Positions 8,448-17,900 of a stretch of DNA of 64,000 bases are shown here, in pieces. The stretch spans positions 79,808 through 143,807 of the forward strand of contig CAYLPJ010000006.1 of the NCBI GenBank assembly GCA_964385465.1, read 5' to 3'. Under the pieces are notes generated by a model, which searched no databases, had not been told where the DNA came from, and saw only the letters and a program-made list of their open reading frames with translations. This stretch comes from CAYLPJ01 sp964385465 (GTDB taxonomy: Bacteria; Planctomycetota; Phycisphaerae; SM23-33). The position numbers were made by a program, and so were the translations under genes. Position 1 is the stretch's first letter, and the number at the start of each line of letters is the position of its first letter.

Positions 8448-11140
8448 GCCGCCCGCCAGCCATCGCGATCGATGCCGCCCTCGTGGCGCTGCTGGTGCTC
8501 GCGCCGGCGGCGATGCTCTACCCGCTGTGGCAGCACCCCGCCTCGGCCGGCGAGGACGACGTCATCTACTACTACCCGCTGCGGGCGCTGGCCGGCGACC
8601 GCCTGGCCGCCGGCGAGTGGCCCGTCGGGAACCCCCGCGAGGCGACCGGCGGGCCCCTGCTGGCGGACCCCCAGTCGGCCGTGATGTACCCGCCGACGTG
8701 GCTGTTCGCCGTGCTGCCGGCCCCGCGGGCCTACGCGCTGACGCTGTTCGCCGGCTTCGCCATCGCCGGCGTCGGGGCGTACGCCTACCTGCGGCAACTG
8801 CGGCTTGTGCCGCTGGCGGCGTGCTTCGGCGCCACGGCCGTGGCGTTCTGCGGGTTCTACGTCGGCCATCGCGTGCACTGGTCCGTGCTGCACGCCGGGG
8901 CGTATCTGCCCTGGGGGCTGTGGTGCATCGAGTTACTTCGCCGCAGGCCCGTCGCGGCGGGGGCGGCGATGGTCCCGGTCGGCTGGCTCATGCTTGCAGC
9001 GGGGCACTGGCCCACGGTCATCCACGCCGGGCTCGTGCTGATGGCGTACCTTTTCCTTCGCGGCAGGCCGTTGGGTCGGTCGTTGGCCATCGCGGCCGTC
9101 GCGGCGGCGCTGGCGGGTGCGGTCATGGCCCCGCAGTTGGCGGCGACGAGCCAACTGATGTCGGCGGCGACGCGGAGCCGCATCGGCTACGCGACGGCGG
9201 GAGAGAACAGCTTTTTCCCGGCCTCGGCGGTTCTGGTGCTGTTTCCGATGCTCTACGGCTCGCGGACGCCGGGCTTCTATCCGCAGGGGTGGTGGGGGCC
9301 GTGGCACCTCTGCGAGACGCTCAGCTACGTCGGCCTGGCGACGCTGGCGGTCGCGGCGGCAACGGCGGGACGGCTGGTGCGCTTCCGGCTTCGCCGTCGC
9401 CGCCGGACGGCGGAAGAGCCGGCTGGCGGGCCCCCGTCGCCCGGGGGCACCGAGGCCGACCGCCTCCGCCCGATCGTCCGCCTCTGGGTGATCCTCGGCG
9501 CCGCGGCGCTGGTGTTCATGCTCGGGTACTACCTGCCGACGTACCGGCTGATTCACATGCTGCCCGTCCTCGGCGTCGTTCGCTGCCCCGCGCGGATGCT
9601 GCTGGCCGTGGATATCGCCCTGGCCGTCGTCGCCGCCGTCGGGGTGCACCTGTGCGCGGTCGGGGATGCGGCGCTGCCGGTGCGGGTCCGCCGGGCGGTC
9701 TCCCGCGGCCTGCCGATCGCCATGGCGGGCGTGCTGGCGCTCGTCGCGGTCGCCGGGGGCCTCAGCGTACTGCTGCTGGGCGGCTGGCTGCCGTTCTTCT
9801 CCGCCGGCGACGCCGGCCGGCGGGCACTGCGGTCCCTCCTGCCGACCAACCCCGCCCTGTGGGTGCCGCTGGCATCCTGCCTGGCGACGGCTGTGGTCGT
9901 CCGCTGGTGGCTTGGCTCCCCGCGGCGGCGGGCGGCGGCGCTGGTGCCGCTGCTTCTGGCGGACCTGTTCCTCGTGACGCGGTTCGTGGACGTCCCGCCG
10001 GCGGATCAGCGCCCTCCGGGCCCCGAGCATTCTCCCGCGGCCGAGTGGGTCCGAGAGAACGCCCCCGACGGCGGGCCGTGGCGGGTCTGGGGGATCGGGC
10101 GGTCCTACCACGACAGGGCGCCCGAGCTGCTGCGGCCCAAGACCGCCCATGCCCTGGGCATGGCGACCATCAACACCTACGGCGCGTTCCAGTCGCCGGC
10201 GCACGCCCATCTGCTGGCGTTCCGCATCTACGGAACGAACGACCAATGGGAGCGGCTTCTGCGGCGGAACTACCTGCTCAGCGGCTACGGGGTGCGGTAT
10301 GTGCTGACGGCTCGCGAGGACGTGCGGGCCGTGCTGGACGGCGTTCGCGTTCCCGTCGGCGCCGAGCCCCTCGACGGGCTCAACCTGCTGGGCAACGAAT
10401 GGCGGCTCTCGCTGGCCGATCACGAGGCGGGCACGCTGCGGCTGCGGACGCCGGTGCTGTGGAAGTGGTCGCTGGCGACCCAGCCGGTCGCGCCCGAGGC
10501 CGGGGGGCTGTACCGCATCGCCCTCGACGCCCGCGGGCCCGACGGCGGGGCGGCCAACTTCCTGCGGGCCGAACTCTACCGCCCCGGCTGGCGGAGGCCT
10601 TACGAGGAGGCCGTCAAGCTCGGCCTGACCGTCCACGCCGAGCAGATCGGCGAGGACTGGCGGCACTTCGAGTGGGTCTTCGCCGCCCCCGACGATCTCG
10701 CCGACGGGGTGCGTTTCCGCGTGTTCACCATGAGCGAGCGGCCGATCGAGGTCCGCGACATCTCGCTGCGGACGAGTTCGCCGGACCGGCCCGTGCTGTG
10801 GGCCGGAGCGGGCGCCGAGCGCGGGGAGAAGGTCTACCGCCTCGCCGCCGAGCTGCCGGCCGTGCTGGCGGGCGACCCGACCGTGGCCGTCTACGAGAAC
10901 CGCCTGGCGCTGCCTGCCGCCCGCCGGCCGGCGTTGGCGAAGGCGACGCCGGCGGCGATCGAGCGGCTGAAGTGGCCCGCGGGGCCGCAGGTCGCCGCCG
11001 AGACGCTGCCGGACGTCGGCCTGACCGTGCCTGCCCGGCCGGGGAGGTTGCTGTGGCGTGTCACGCTTCCCGCTGCCGGTGTATACATGCTGCTCCTGGC
11101 GACCGGCGCGGCGTGGGCGCTGCGACGGCGGCCCCGGTGA
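8444..11140 (+). CDS. YfhO-like polytopic membrane protein
   Basis: An 898-residue protein with about a dozen hydrophobic helices in the first ~560 residues and a soluble C-terminal third that looks like a beta-sandwich. The N-terminus carries the sequence style of the YfhO family (DDVIYYYPLRALAGD, GEWPVGNP, LLADPQSAVMYPPTWLF), which is related to GT-C membrane glycosyltransferases. The likely role is moving or adding a sugar on the outer face of the membrane; the substrate is unknown. The GTG at 8444 overlaps the DUF58 stop as GTGA, which is why this start was chosen over the longer open frame. The gene ends 160 nt before hsp20. Confidence 0.85.
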   Translation: MSRPPAIAIDAALVALLVLAPAAMLYPLWQHPASAGEDDVIYYYPLRALAGDRLAAGEWPVGNPREATGGPLLADPQSAVMYPPTWLFAVLPAPRAYALTLFAGFAIAGVGAYAYLRQLRLVPLAACFGATAVAFCGFYVGHRVHWSVLHAGAYLPWGLWCIELLRRRPVAAGAAMVPVGWLMLAAGHWPTVIHAGLVLMAYLFLRGRPLGRSLAIAAVAAALAGAVMAPQLAATSQLMSAATRSRIGYATAGENSFFPASAVLVLFPMLYGSRTPGFYPQGWWGPWHLCETLSYVGLATLAVAAATAGRLVRFRLRRRRRTAEEPAGGPPSPGGTEADRLRPIVRLWVILGAAALVFMLGYYLPTYRLIHMLPVLGVVRCPARMLLAVDIALAVVAAVGVHLCAVGDAALPVRVRRAVSRGLPIAMAGVLALVAVAGGLSVLLLGGWLPFFSAGDAGRRALRSLLPTNPALWVPLASCLATAVVVRWWLGSPRRRAAALVPLLLADLFLVTRFVDVPPADQRPPGPEHSPAAEWVRENAPDGGPWRVWGIGRSYHDRAPELLRPKTAHALGMATINTYGAFQSPAHAHLLAFRIYGTNDQWERLLRRNYLLSGYGVRYVLTAREDVRAVLDGVRVPVGAEPLDGLNLLGNEWRLSLADHEAGTLRLRTPVLWKWSLATQPVAPEAGGLYRIALDARGPDGGAANFLRAELYRPGWRRPYEEAVKLGLTVHAEQIGEDWRHFEWVFAAPDDLADGVRFRVFTMSERPIEVRDISLRTSSPDRPVLWAGAGAERGEKVYRLAAELPAVLAGDPTVAVYENRLALPAARRPALAKATPAAIERLKWPAGPQVAAETLPDVGLTVPARPGRLLWRVTLPAAGVYMLLLATGAAWALRRRPR

Positions 11141-11215
11141 GCGGGGCCCTTGCTGTCTGCGGTCTGCCTTTCCGCCCCTTGCGGGGGCGACAGCGGGCGC
11201 CCGCGCGCGGTACCA

Positions 11216-11221
11216 TAGAAT
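11216..11221 (+). promoter_or_regulatory. Possible -10 element upstream of hsp20-lon
   Basis: TAGAAT in a locally AT-rich stretch (11211-11225), about 80 nt before the hsp20 start. No good -35 is seen 16-18 nt upstream, and there is no CIRCE-type inverted repeat, so the nature of heat control, if any, is not visible. Confidence 0.3.
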
Positions 11222-11299
11222 AAACATGTCGCATTGCTCTTCGATGAGGCCCTCGGCCGCCGGCGGCGGCGAGGGCGACTGTGGGAAAGGGCTTTCGTT

Positions 11300-11722
11300 A
11301 TGAGCGTCACGCAGCAGCTCGCCGAGCGCGACAAGCATCGGCACATGAGTCAGCAGGTCGGCAAGTGGATCGATCACGTGCTCGGCTCGGGTTTTCCCAG
11401 CTACAGCCACGGAGACGCGTGGCGGCCGGCGATAAACCTCTGCGAGTACCAGACGTACTATTGTGTGGTGGTGGACCTGGCCGGGATGAAGGGCCCGCAG
11501 ATCGACCTCCGCTGCGAGGACGGGATGCTGATCTTCTCGGGCGAGCGGCAGATGCCGGTCGATCCGGACGGCCCCCCGGAGGTCCGCCTGCATCTGATGG
11601 AGATCGACTGCGGACGGTTCCAGCGTGCCGTCCGCCTGCCCGAGGGCGTGGACGTGACCCGCATCGAGGCCTTCTACCGGGGCGGGTACCTCTGGGTCCG
11701 CATCCCCAAGGTCCCGCGGTGA
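11300..11722 (+). CDS. Hsp20 / alpha-crystallin family small heat-shock protein
   Basis: A 140-residue ATP-independent chaperone that holds unfolded proteins. The alpha-crystallin domain runs from about residue 35 (RPAINLCEYQTYYCVVVDLAGM) to the end, including the strand GMLIFSGERQMP and the G-x-L motif near the end, here GGYLWVRIPKV. The ATG at 11300 is preceded by an AAGG-type ribosome-binding site (11286-11289). Longer in-frame starts exist upstream but would add low-complexity arginine-rich sequence. It lies 7 nt before lon, so chaperone and protease are made together. Confidence 0.92.
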   Translation: MSVTQQLAERDKHRHMSQQVGKWIDHVLGSGFPSYSHGDAWRPAINLCEYQTYYCVVVDLAGMKGPQIDLRCEDGMLIFSGERQMPVDPDGPPEVRLHLMEIDCGRFQRAVRLPEGVDVTRIEAFYRGGYLWVRIPKVPR

Positions 11723-11729
11723 ATCGCCC

Positions 11730-14165
11730 ATGAGCAAGCAAAACTCCAAGAAGGCAACCGTGATCGACGACGGCGACGAGAGCGTCGTCATCCAGCCGCA
11801 GACCGCCCCGGCCCCCGCCTCCGGGCCCGGGGGCAGCCGCCCGTCCGTGGAGATCCCCGAGGCCCCGGCCGTGCTGTGCGTCCGCAACATGGTGCTGTTC
11901 CCCGGCACGATCATGCCGATCTCCGTGGCGCGGGAGAAGTCCCAGAAGCTGCTGGAGGACGTGCTGCCCCACCAGAAGACCCTCGTCGTACTCTGCCAGC
12001 GGGATGCGGAGACCGATGAGCCGACCGTCGACGACCTGTACCAGGTGGGCACGGTCGCGGTGGTGCTCAAGCTGCTGCGGATGGAGGAGGGCAACCAGTC
12101 GGTGATCGTCAGCGGCGTGCGTCGGGTCCGCGTGACGGACTGGATTCAGACGGAGCCGTACCACCGCGCGAAGGTGGCGGTCATCGAGGACCAGGTCGCC
12201 CACACCACCGAGACCGACGCGCTGATGCTCAACGCCCGCAAGGCGGCCTCGCGGATCATCGAGCTGTCGCCCAACGTCCCCGAGGAGGCGGGGGTGGTGC
12301 TGAACAATATCGACCAGCCCGGTGCGCTGGCGGACTTCCTGGCCTCCAACGTGCAGATGGACGTTCCCGCCAAGCAGGCGCTGCTGGAGCAGTCGGACGT
12401 CAACGAGCGCCTGCGCACGGTGGGGGTTGAGCTTCAGCGGCAGTTGGAGGTCCTCGAGCTGTCCAGCGAGATCCAGGACAAGGTCAAGGCCAACATCGAC
12501 AAGTCCCAGCGGGAGTACTACCTCCAGGAGCAGCTCAAGGCGATCCAGAAGGAGCTCGGCGAGACCGACGAGCGGGGGGAGGAGATCGCCCAGCTCAAGG
12601 AGAAGATCGAGGCCGCCGGCATGCCGGAGGAGCCCTCCAAGGAGACCCACCGCCAGTTGGACCGCCTGGCGAAGCTGCCGGTGGTCTCGCCGGAATACAA
12701 CGTCATCCGCACCTACCTGGACTGGATGGCGGAGCTGCCCTGGAGCTCGCTGAGCGAGCAGCACGTGGACGTCAACGCCGCCCGCGAGGTGCTCGACGAG
12801 GACCACTACGACCTGGAGAAGGTCAAGAAGCGCATCCTGGAGTACCTCGCCGTCCGGAAGCTCGCGCCGGAGTCCCGCGGGCCGATCCTCTGCTTCGTCG
12901 GGCCTCCCGGCGTGGGCAAGACGTCCCTGGGCCAGTCCATCGCGCGGGCCGTCGGGCGGCGGTTCGTTCGCATGAGCCTCGGGGGCATGCGCGACGAGGC
13001 CGAGCTGAGAGGGCACCGGCGGACCTACATCGGCGCCATGCCCGGGCGGATCATCCAGGAGATCCGCAAGGTCGGCACGCGCAACCCGCTGTTCATGCTC
13101 GACGAACTCGACAAGGTAGGCGCCGACTTCCGCGGAGACCCCACCAGCGCCCTGCTGGAGGTGCTCGACCCCGCCCAGAACAGCACCTTCCAGGACAACT
13201 ACCTCAACGTGCCCTTCGACCTCTCGGCCGTGATGTTCATCGCCACCGCCAACTACATGGGCCCGGTGCCCCCGGCGCTGCGGGACCGGATGGAGGTGAT
13301 CGAGCTGCCCGGCTACACGCATCGGGAGAAGGTGCACATCGCGATGAACTACCTGGTGCCGCGGCAGCTTTCGGAGAACGGGCTGAAGGCCGGCCAGGCG
13401 CGGTGGACCGAGGACGGCGTGCGGCGGATCATCGAGAGCTACACCCGCGAGGCCGGCGTGCGGGAACTGGAGCGGCAGATCGGCACGGTCTGCCGCGGCG
13501 TGGCCGCCCTGATCGCCGCCGGCGAGGCCAAGACGCGCAAGATCACCCCCAGGCTGGTCACCCGCACGCTCGGCCCGGCCAGGTACACCAGCGAGCTGGC
13601 GCTGCGGACCAGCACGCCCGGCGTGGCGACCGGCCTGGCCTATACGCCCACCGGCGGGGAGATCATCTTCGTCGAGGCGGCGGCATATCCCGGCAAGGGG
13701 GCGCTGACCCTCACCGGGCAGATGGGCGACGTCATGCGCGAAAGCGCCCAGGCGGCGCTGAGCTTCGTCAAGACCGAGGCCGACAAGCTCGCCATCGACG
13801 CCGAGTCGCTGGGCAAGCGGGACATTCACGTTCACGTCCCCGCCGGGGCCGTGCCGAAGGACGGCCCCTCGGCCGGAGTTGCGATGGTCACGGCGCTGGC
13901 GAGCCTGCTGACGGGCAAGTCGGTGCGTCGGGACGTTGCGATGACCGGCGAGGTGACCCTGCGCGGGCTGGTCCTGCCGATCGGGGGCGTCAAGGAGAAG
14001 GTCCTGGCAGCCAAGCGCGCGGGCATCGAAACGGTGATCCTGCCCGACCGCAACCGCAAGGACCTCACCGATGTGCCCGACGACGCCAAGGAGCAGTTGC
14101 AGTTCCAGTTCGTCAAGAACGTCAAGCAGGTGCTGAAGGTGGCGATCGATTCCGACGGATCGTAG
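11730..14165 (+). CDS. lon: ATP-dependent Lon protease
   Basis: An 811-residue LonA protease that degrades misfolded and regulatory proteins in the cytosol. Domains in order: an N-terminal LON substrate-binding domain (about 45-240, starting AVLCVRNMVLFPGTIMPIS), a coiled helical linker, an AAA+ module with Walker A GPPGVGKTSL (Lys397) and Walker B FMLDELDK, and the C-terminal protease domain with the Ser-Lys dyad (PKDGPSAG, Ser714; GGVKEK, Lys755). The length is typical. The first 45 residues are a low-complexity tail rich in Q, P and S. The start is at 11730; the ribosome-binding site is weak, consistent with coupling to hsp20. Confidence 0.98.
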   Translation: MSKQNSKKATVIDDGDESVVIQPQTAPAPASGPGGSRPSVEIPEAPAVLCVRNMVLFPGTIMPISVAREKSQKLLEDVLPHQKTLVVLCQRDAETDEPTVDDLYQVGTVAVVLKLLRMEEGNQSVIVSGVRRVRVTDWIQTEPYHRAKVAVIEDQVAHTTETDALMLNARKAASRIIELSPNVPEEAGVVLNNIDQPGALADFLASNVQMDVPAKQALLEQSDVNERLRTVGVELQRQLEVLELSSEIQDKVKANIDKSQREYYLQEQLKAIQKELGETDERGEEIAQLKEKIEAAGMPEEPSKETHRQLDRLAKLPVVSPEYNVIRTYLDWMAELPWSSLSEQHVDVNAAREVLDEDHYDLEKVKKRILEYLAVRKLAPESRGPILCFVGPPGVGKTSLGQSIARAVGRRFVRMSLGGMRDEAELRGHRRTYIGAMPGRIIQEIRKVGTRNPLFMLDELDKVGADFRGDPTSALLEVLDPAQNSTFQDNYLNVPFDLSAVMFIATANYMGPVPPALRDRMEVIELPGYTHREKVHIAMNYLVPRQLSENGLKAGQARWTEDGVRRIIESYTREAGVRELERQIGTVCRGVAALIAAGEAKTRKITPRLVTRTLGPARYTSELALRTSTPGVATGLAYTPTGGEIIFVEAAAYPGKGALTLTGQMGDVMRESAQAALSFVKTEADKLAIDAESLGKRDIHVHVPAGAVPKDGPSAGVAMVTALASLLTGKSVRRDVAMTGEVTLRGLVLPIGGVKEKVLAAKRAGIETVILPDRNRKDLTDVPDDAKEQLQFQFVKNVKQVLKVAIDSDGS

Positions 14166-14937
14166 CCGGATGCGGCGGTCACCGTAAGGCCCGCAATGCG
14201 CCGGCTCCCCGCCGCGCCGCGTGCGCAAAAAGAAACCGAGCCGATCCGGCTGGAATCGATCGACTCGGCCCTCCGGCCCCATTGGCAAGCGTTCGGCCGT
14301 GAGAAACCGGCCCAGCGCAAGCAAGCCCTCATCTTACCGTACCGTGCCTCCCTCTGATGTCTCCGAAAGGCAAGAGGTACAACCGCCATGCCGCAGCCAT
14401 GGCCCGGTATGGGGTTGATCCGTAAAGCCATGCAATACATAAGCTTATCTGCGTGCCGGTCCGCGCGGCCTTCGCGGCTGTCCGGTGGCCGCGTAGCGGT
14501 CGGGCAACGCCCGCGAGGTCGTGTGCGTCGCAACTCATCCTGCGGCTTCGGGTTGTCCCGTTTGCCACGTCCGTTGCCCGAACGCAACATCCGCCTACGC
14601 ATCCTGTCTGATTGAAAGGGTTTACACTTACCGCCAGGTTGGGTCAATGCCCCTACCCGCCGGCGGGGAGCCGCCGCGATGGAATTCCGCGAACTTCGAG
14701 GATTTCTTGTGGGTTTGCCGCCGTCGAACGGATACAATACGAATGCTGCGAAGATTCAGCGGGGCTTACCCGAAGCAATACACGGGCGGCTCAGCACGAA
14801 CCTCGGCGCGTCCCCCCCCGCGCGCCACGTGCGGGCCGCCCATTTTTTGCGCGCCAACGGCGGGAACCCGCCAAGCCCCGCCGCGTCCAATGCTTCCATA
14901 CAGCCCGTCGCGACGTGCCGCACGAAAGGAACCGCCC
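14166..14937 (+). other. Long intergenic region, no gene supported
   Basis: These 772 nt lie between lon and the alpha-2-macroglobulin gene. Several open frames of 60-80 codons exist on both strands, but none has a ribosome-binding site plus family resemblance. Visible elements are an inverted repeat CGCGGCC/GGCCGCG (14464-14470 and 14487-14493), a locally AT-richer stretch (14420-14450, 14590-14650), a TACAAT box at 14733-14738 that may be a promoter -10, and the AAAGGA ribosome-binding site at 14925-14930. A regulatory leader or small RNA is possible but cannot be shown here. Confidence 0.45.
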
Positions 14938-17900
14938 ATGCAGACGCTTCGTGTCCACTCCAGAAAGCTCTCGCTCATCCTCGCAGTCGCGCTGCTGGCC
15001 GGCTCGGCCGGGCTGCTGGCCGCGCCCTCCGCCGAGGAACTCTTCTCCAGCGCACGCAAACAGTACGACCGCCACAACTACAAGGACACCGTCTCTCTCT
15101 GCGAGAAGGCCCTGGGCGCCGACCCGGCCGAGGGCAAGCTCGACGACATCCGCCGGCTCCGCGTGATGGCCCTGGCCAAACTCCGCCACCGCGACACCGG
15201 CGGGGCTTTCGAGAAGGCGGTCGAGGAACACCCCCAACTCGGCAAGGACCCCGATCTGCTGGCGGTCGTCGCCGACTACTACGCGCGGCGATGGAACATC
15301 GACGAGGCCTACAAGACGTACGTCAAGGCCGCGGAACTCTATGAGCCCGACAGGCCCAAGCCGGCCGCCGACGCCTGGTTCCACGCCGCCGAGCAGCTTA
15401 TCCGCCGCCCCAACATCCTGCCCATCCCCGCCGACGCCGAGAAGAAGACCTGGTCGTGGCATGACCACCATCGCCACGCCGTCGGCAAGGCCGTCGAAAT
15501 CTACGAGCACGTCCTGACGCTGAAGGTCGACGACGGGCGCAAGGCCAAGGCCCTGCTCAAGGCCGGCCAGGTCCTCATGCGCTTCGGCGAGTGGAAGCCG
15601 GCGCAGGAGGCGATCGCCAAATGGCGGACGTGCGTGGAGACCTACGGCAAGACAGACTCAGCCCCGCTGGCGCAGTACGGCATCGCCCAGACGATGCACC
15701 GCTTCAGCCGTTACGTCGAGGCGCTCAAGGAGTACGGCACGTTCCTGAGCCTGTACCCCAAGCACCGTAACGCCAAGAACGCTCGCAGGCAGATCGCTCA
15801 GATCAAGGCTCCGCAGGTGACGGTCTCCAGCAACGCCCCCGCGAGGCCGGGCGATGAGGTCGATCTCTACTGGCGCGTTCGCAACGTCCGCAAGGTGCAC
15901 CTGGCGGCCTGGAAGATCGACCTGACGGAGGTCCTGGCCGAGGGGCTCTGGCCGGTGCGGGACCTCTTCCGCGCCGCCGCGGCCGTCAAGGGCGAGCAGG
16001 TCGGCGAGTGGGGGTTCGACACGCCGGATGCGGGCAAGCACCAGTATCACACGCACCATCCGCCTCAGCCGGACGCCGAGCAGGCGACCGTGCCGATCCG
16101 CTTCCCCGTCAAGGCGGCCGGGGCGTATCTCGTCCGGGCGACGGGCACGAACCCCGAAGGCGAGGAGGCCGAGACGCACTGCCTGGTGATCCTCAGCGAC
16201 ATCTCCGCGGTCGCCAAGGCCGACGCCGACCAGGTGGTCGTGCTGGCGACGGACGTCGAGACCGGCGCCCCGGCCGAGGGGGCGAAGGTTCAGGTCATCC
16301 GTCAGTACAACTGGAAGAACAAGCGTCCGGTGGTGGACCGCGCGTCGGGGAAGGTCGACGACGGCGGGCTGTGCACGCTGAAGATGGCGCGTCGTCGCCG
16401 TCACACGTGGCTGGCCGCGGTCAAGAAGGGCGACGACCAGGCGCTGCTGTCGCGTTCGGGCTTCTACTGGTCGTGGTGGGGCTACTCGAACACGTACAAG
16501 GTGTACGGCTTCACGGACCGCCCGGTCTATCGCCCCAAGCAGACGGTGCACTTCAAGCAGATCATCCGCCGGCACAACGAGGGGACGTACGCCAACTACC
16601 CCGACAAGAAGGTCCGGGTGACGATCACCAACCCCAAGGGGGAGAAGGTCTACGCGCGCGACCACGTGACCGACAAGTACGGCGCGGTGACCGGTTCGCT
16701 GACCCTCGGCGAGCAGCCGCCGCTGGGCGTGTACAACATCGAGGTCCGCATGGAGGGCGGGCGGCGGCTGCGAAGCTGGGCGGCCCAAGGCAACCGCTTC
16801 CGCGTCGAGGAGTACAAGAAGCCCGAGTTCAAGGTTACCGTCGAACCCGGCCAGGAGGACTACCGCGTCGGCGACGAGGTCAAGATCAGGATCGAGGCCC
16901 GCTACTTCTTCGGCCAGCCCGTCGCCAATGCCGAGGTCAAGTTCAAGGTTCGCAAGCAGAGCTACAACCACCGATTCCATTGGCCCCGCCCGTGGGAGTG
17001 GCTCTACCGCGACGTGATGTACGGGCGGCGGTATCGGCCTTGGTGGCGGCCGCAGTTCGACGAGCTCGTCACCACCGGCGAGGTGACCACCGACGACGAG
17101 GGCGCCGCCTACGTCACCGTCAAGGCCGAGCCGATCAAGCACCACGAAGAGCTGGACCTGAAGTTCGTCGTCGAGGCCGAGGTGACCGATGCGTCCCGCC
17201 GCGTGATTCGCTCCAGCGGGTCGGTCAAGGTCACCCACGCGCCGTTCTTCATCTTCGCCAAGCCCGCCCACCGAGTGCACAAGCCCGGCGATAGCGTCAA
17301 GGTCAACATCAAGACCGAGGACCCCAACAAGAAGCCCGTCAAGGGCACCTTCCAGGTCCAGGCATGGCGGGTGGAACGCATCCGGAAGGTCGAGAAGAAG
17401 GACGGGCGCGAGACCGTCACCTTCGAGGAGAAACTCGCCCAGAAGGTCTTCGACAAGGAGGTCGAGGTCCCCGAGACCGGCCGGGCGTCCGTGCGGTTCG
17501 TGCCCGACATGACCGGGCGGTTCAAGGTGATCGTCCGGGAGGTCGGCGCGAAAGAAGGGCGCAAGCCCGTGGAGGGCGAGGCGGAGCTGTGGGTCTCCAA
17601 CCCCGCCGGCGCCGAGGCCCACTACGCCTACCGCGACCTGGAGCTGGTCTCCGACACCGACCAGTACGAGATCGGCGAGACGATGAAGGTGCTGGTCAAC
17701 ACCAGCAAGACGAACAGCCGCGTGCTGCTGACCGCCGAGGCCGACGACCTGCTGCTCGTGCGCGTGGTGCACGTCGCCCGCAACAGCAAGCTGGTGGAGA
17801 TCCCGGTGACCAAGAGGCTGTGCCCGAACTTCACGCTGACGGCCACGCTGCTGCGGGACGGCAAGCTGTACATGGACGGCCGGAAGATCGTCGTCCCGCC

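Noticed and set aside
7545..11140. A MoxR/DUF58/vWA (Bat-like) locus
   Set aside because: Only the DUF58 gene is present; the neighbour is YfhO-like and no MoxR ATPase or vWA/TPR gene is in the window.
11141..11299. CIRCE heat-shock operator before hsp20-lon
   Set aside because: No inverted repeat of the required type (9-bp arms, 9-nt spacer) is present.
8933..12094. Minus-strand open frame spanning the YfhO-like gene, hsp20 and the start of lon
   Set aside because: It crosses three well-supported plus-strand genes and intergenic DNA and encodes arginine/proline-rich sequence without domains.
14329..14568. Small minus-strand gene in the lon-A2M gap
   Set aside because: 79 codons without ribosome-binding site or recognisable features; other frames are equally open.
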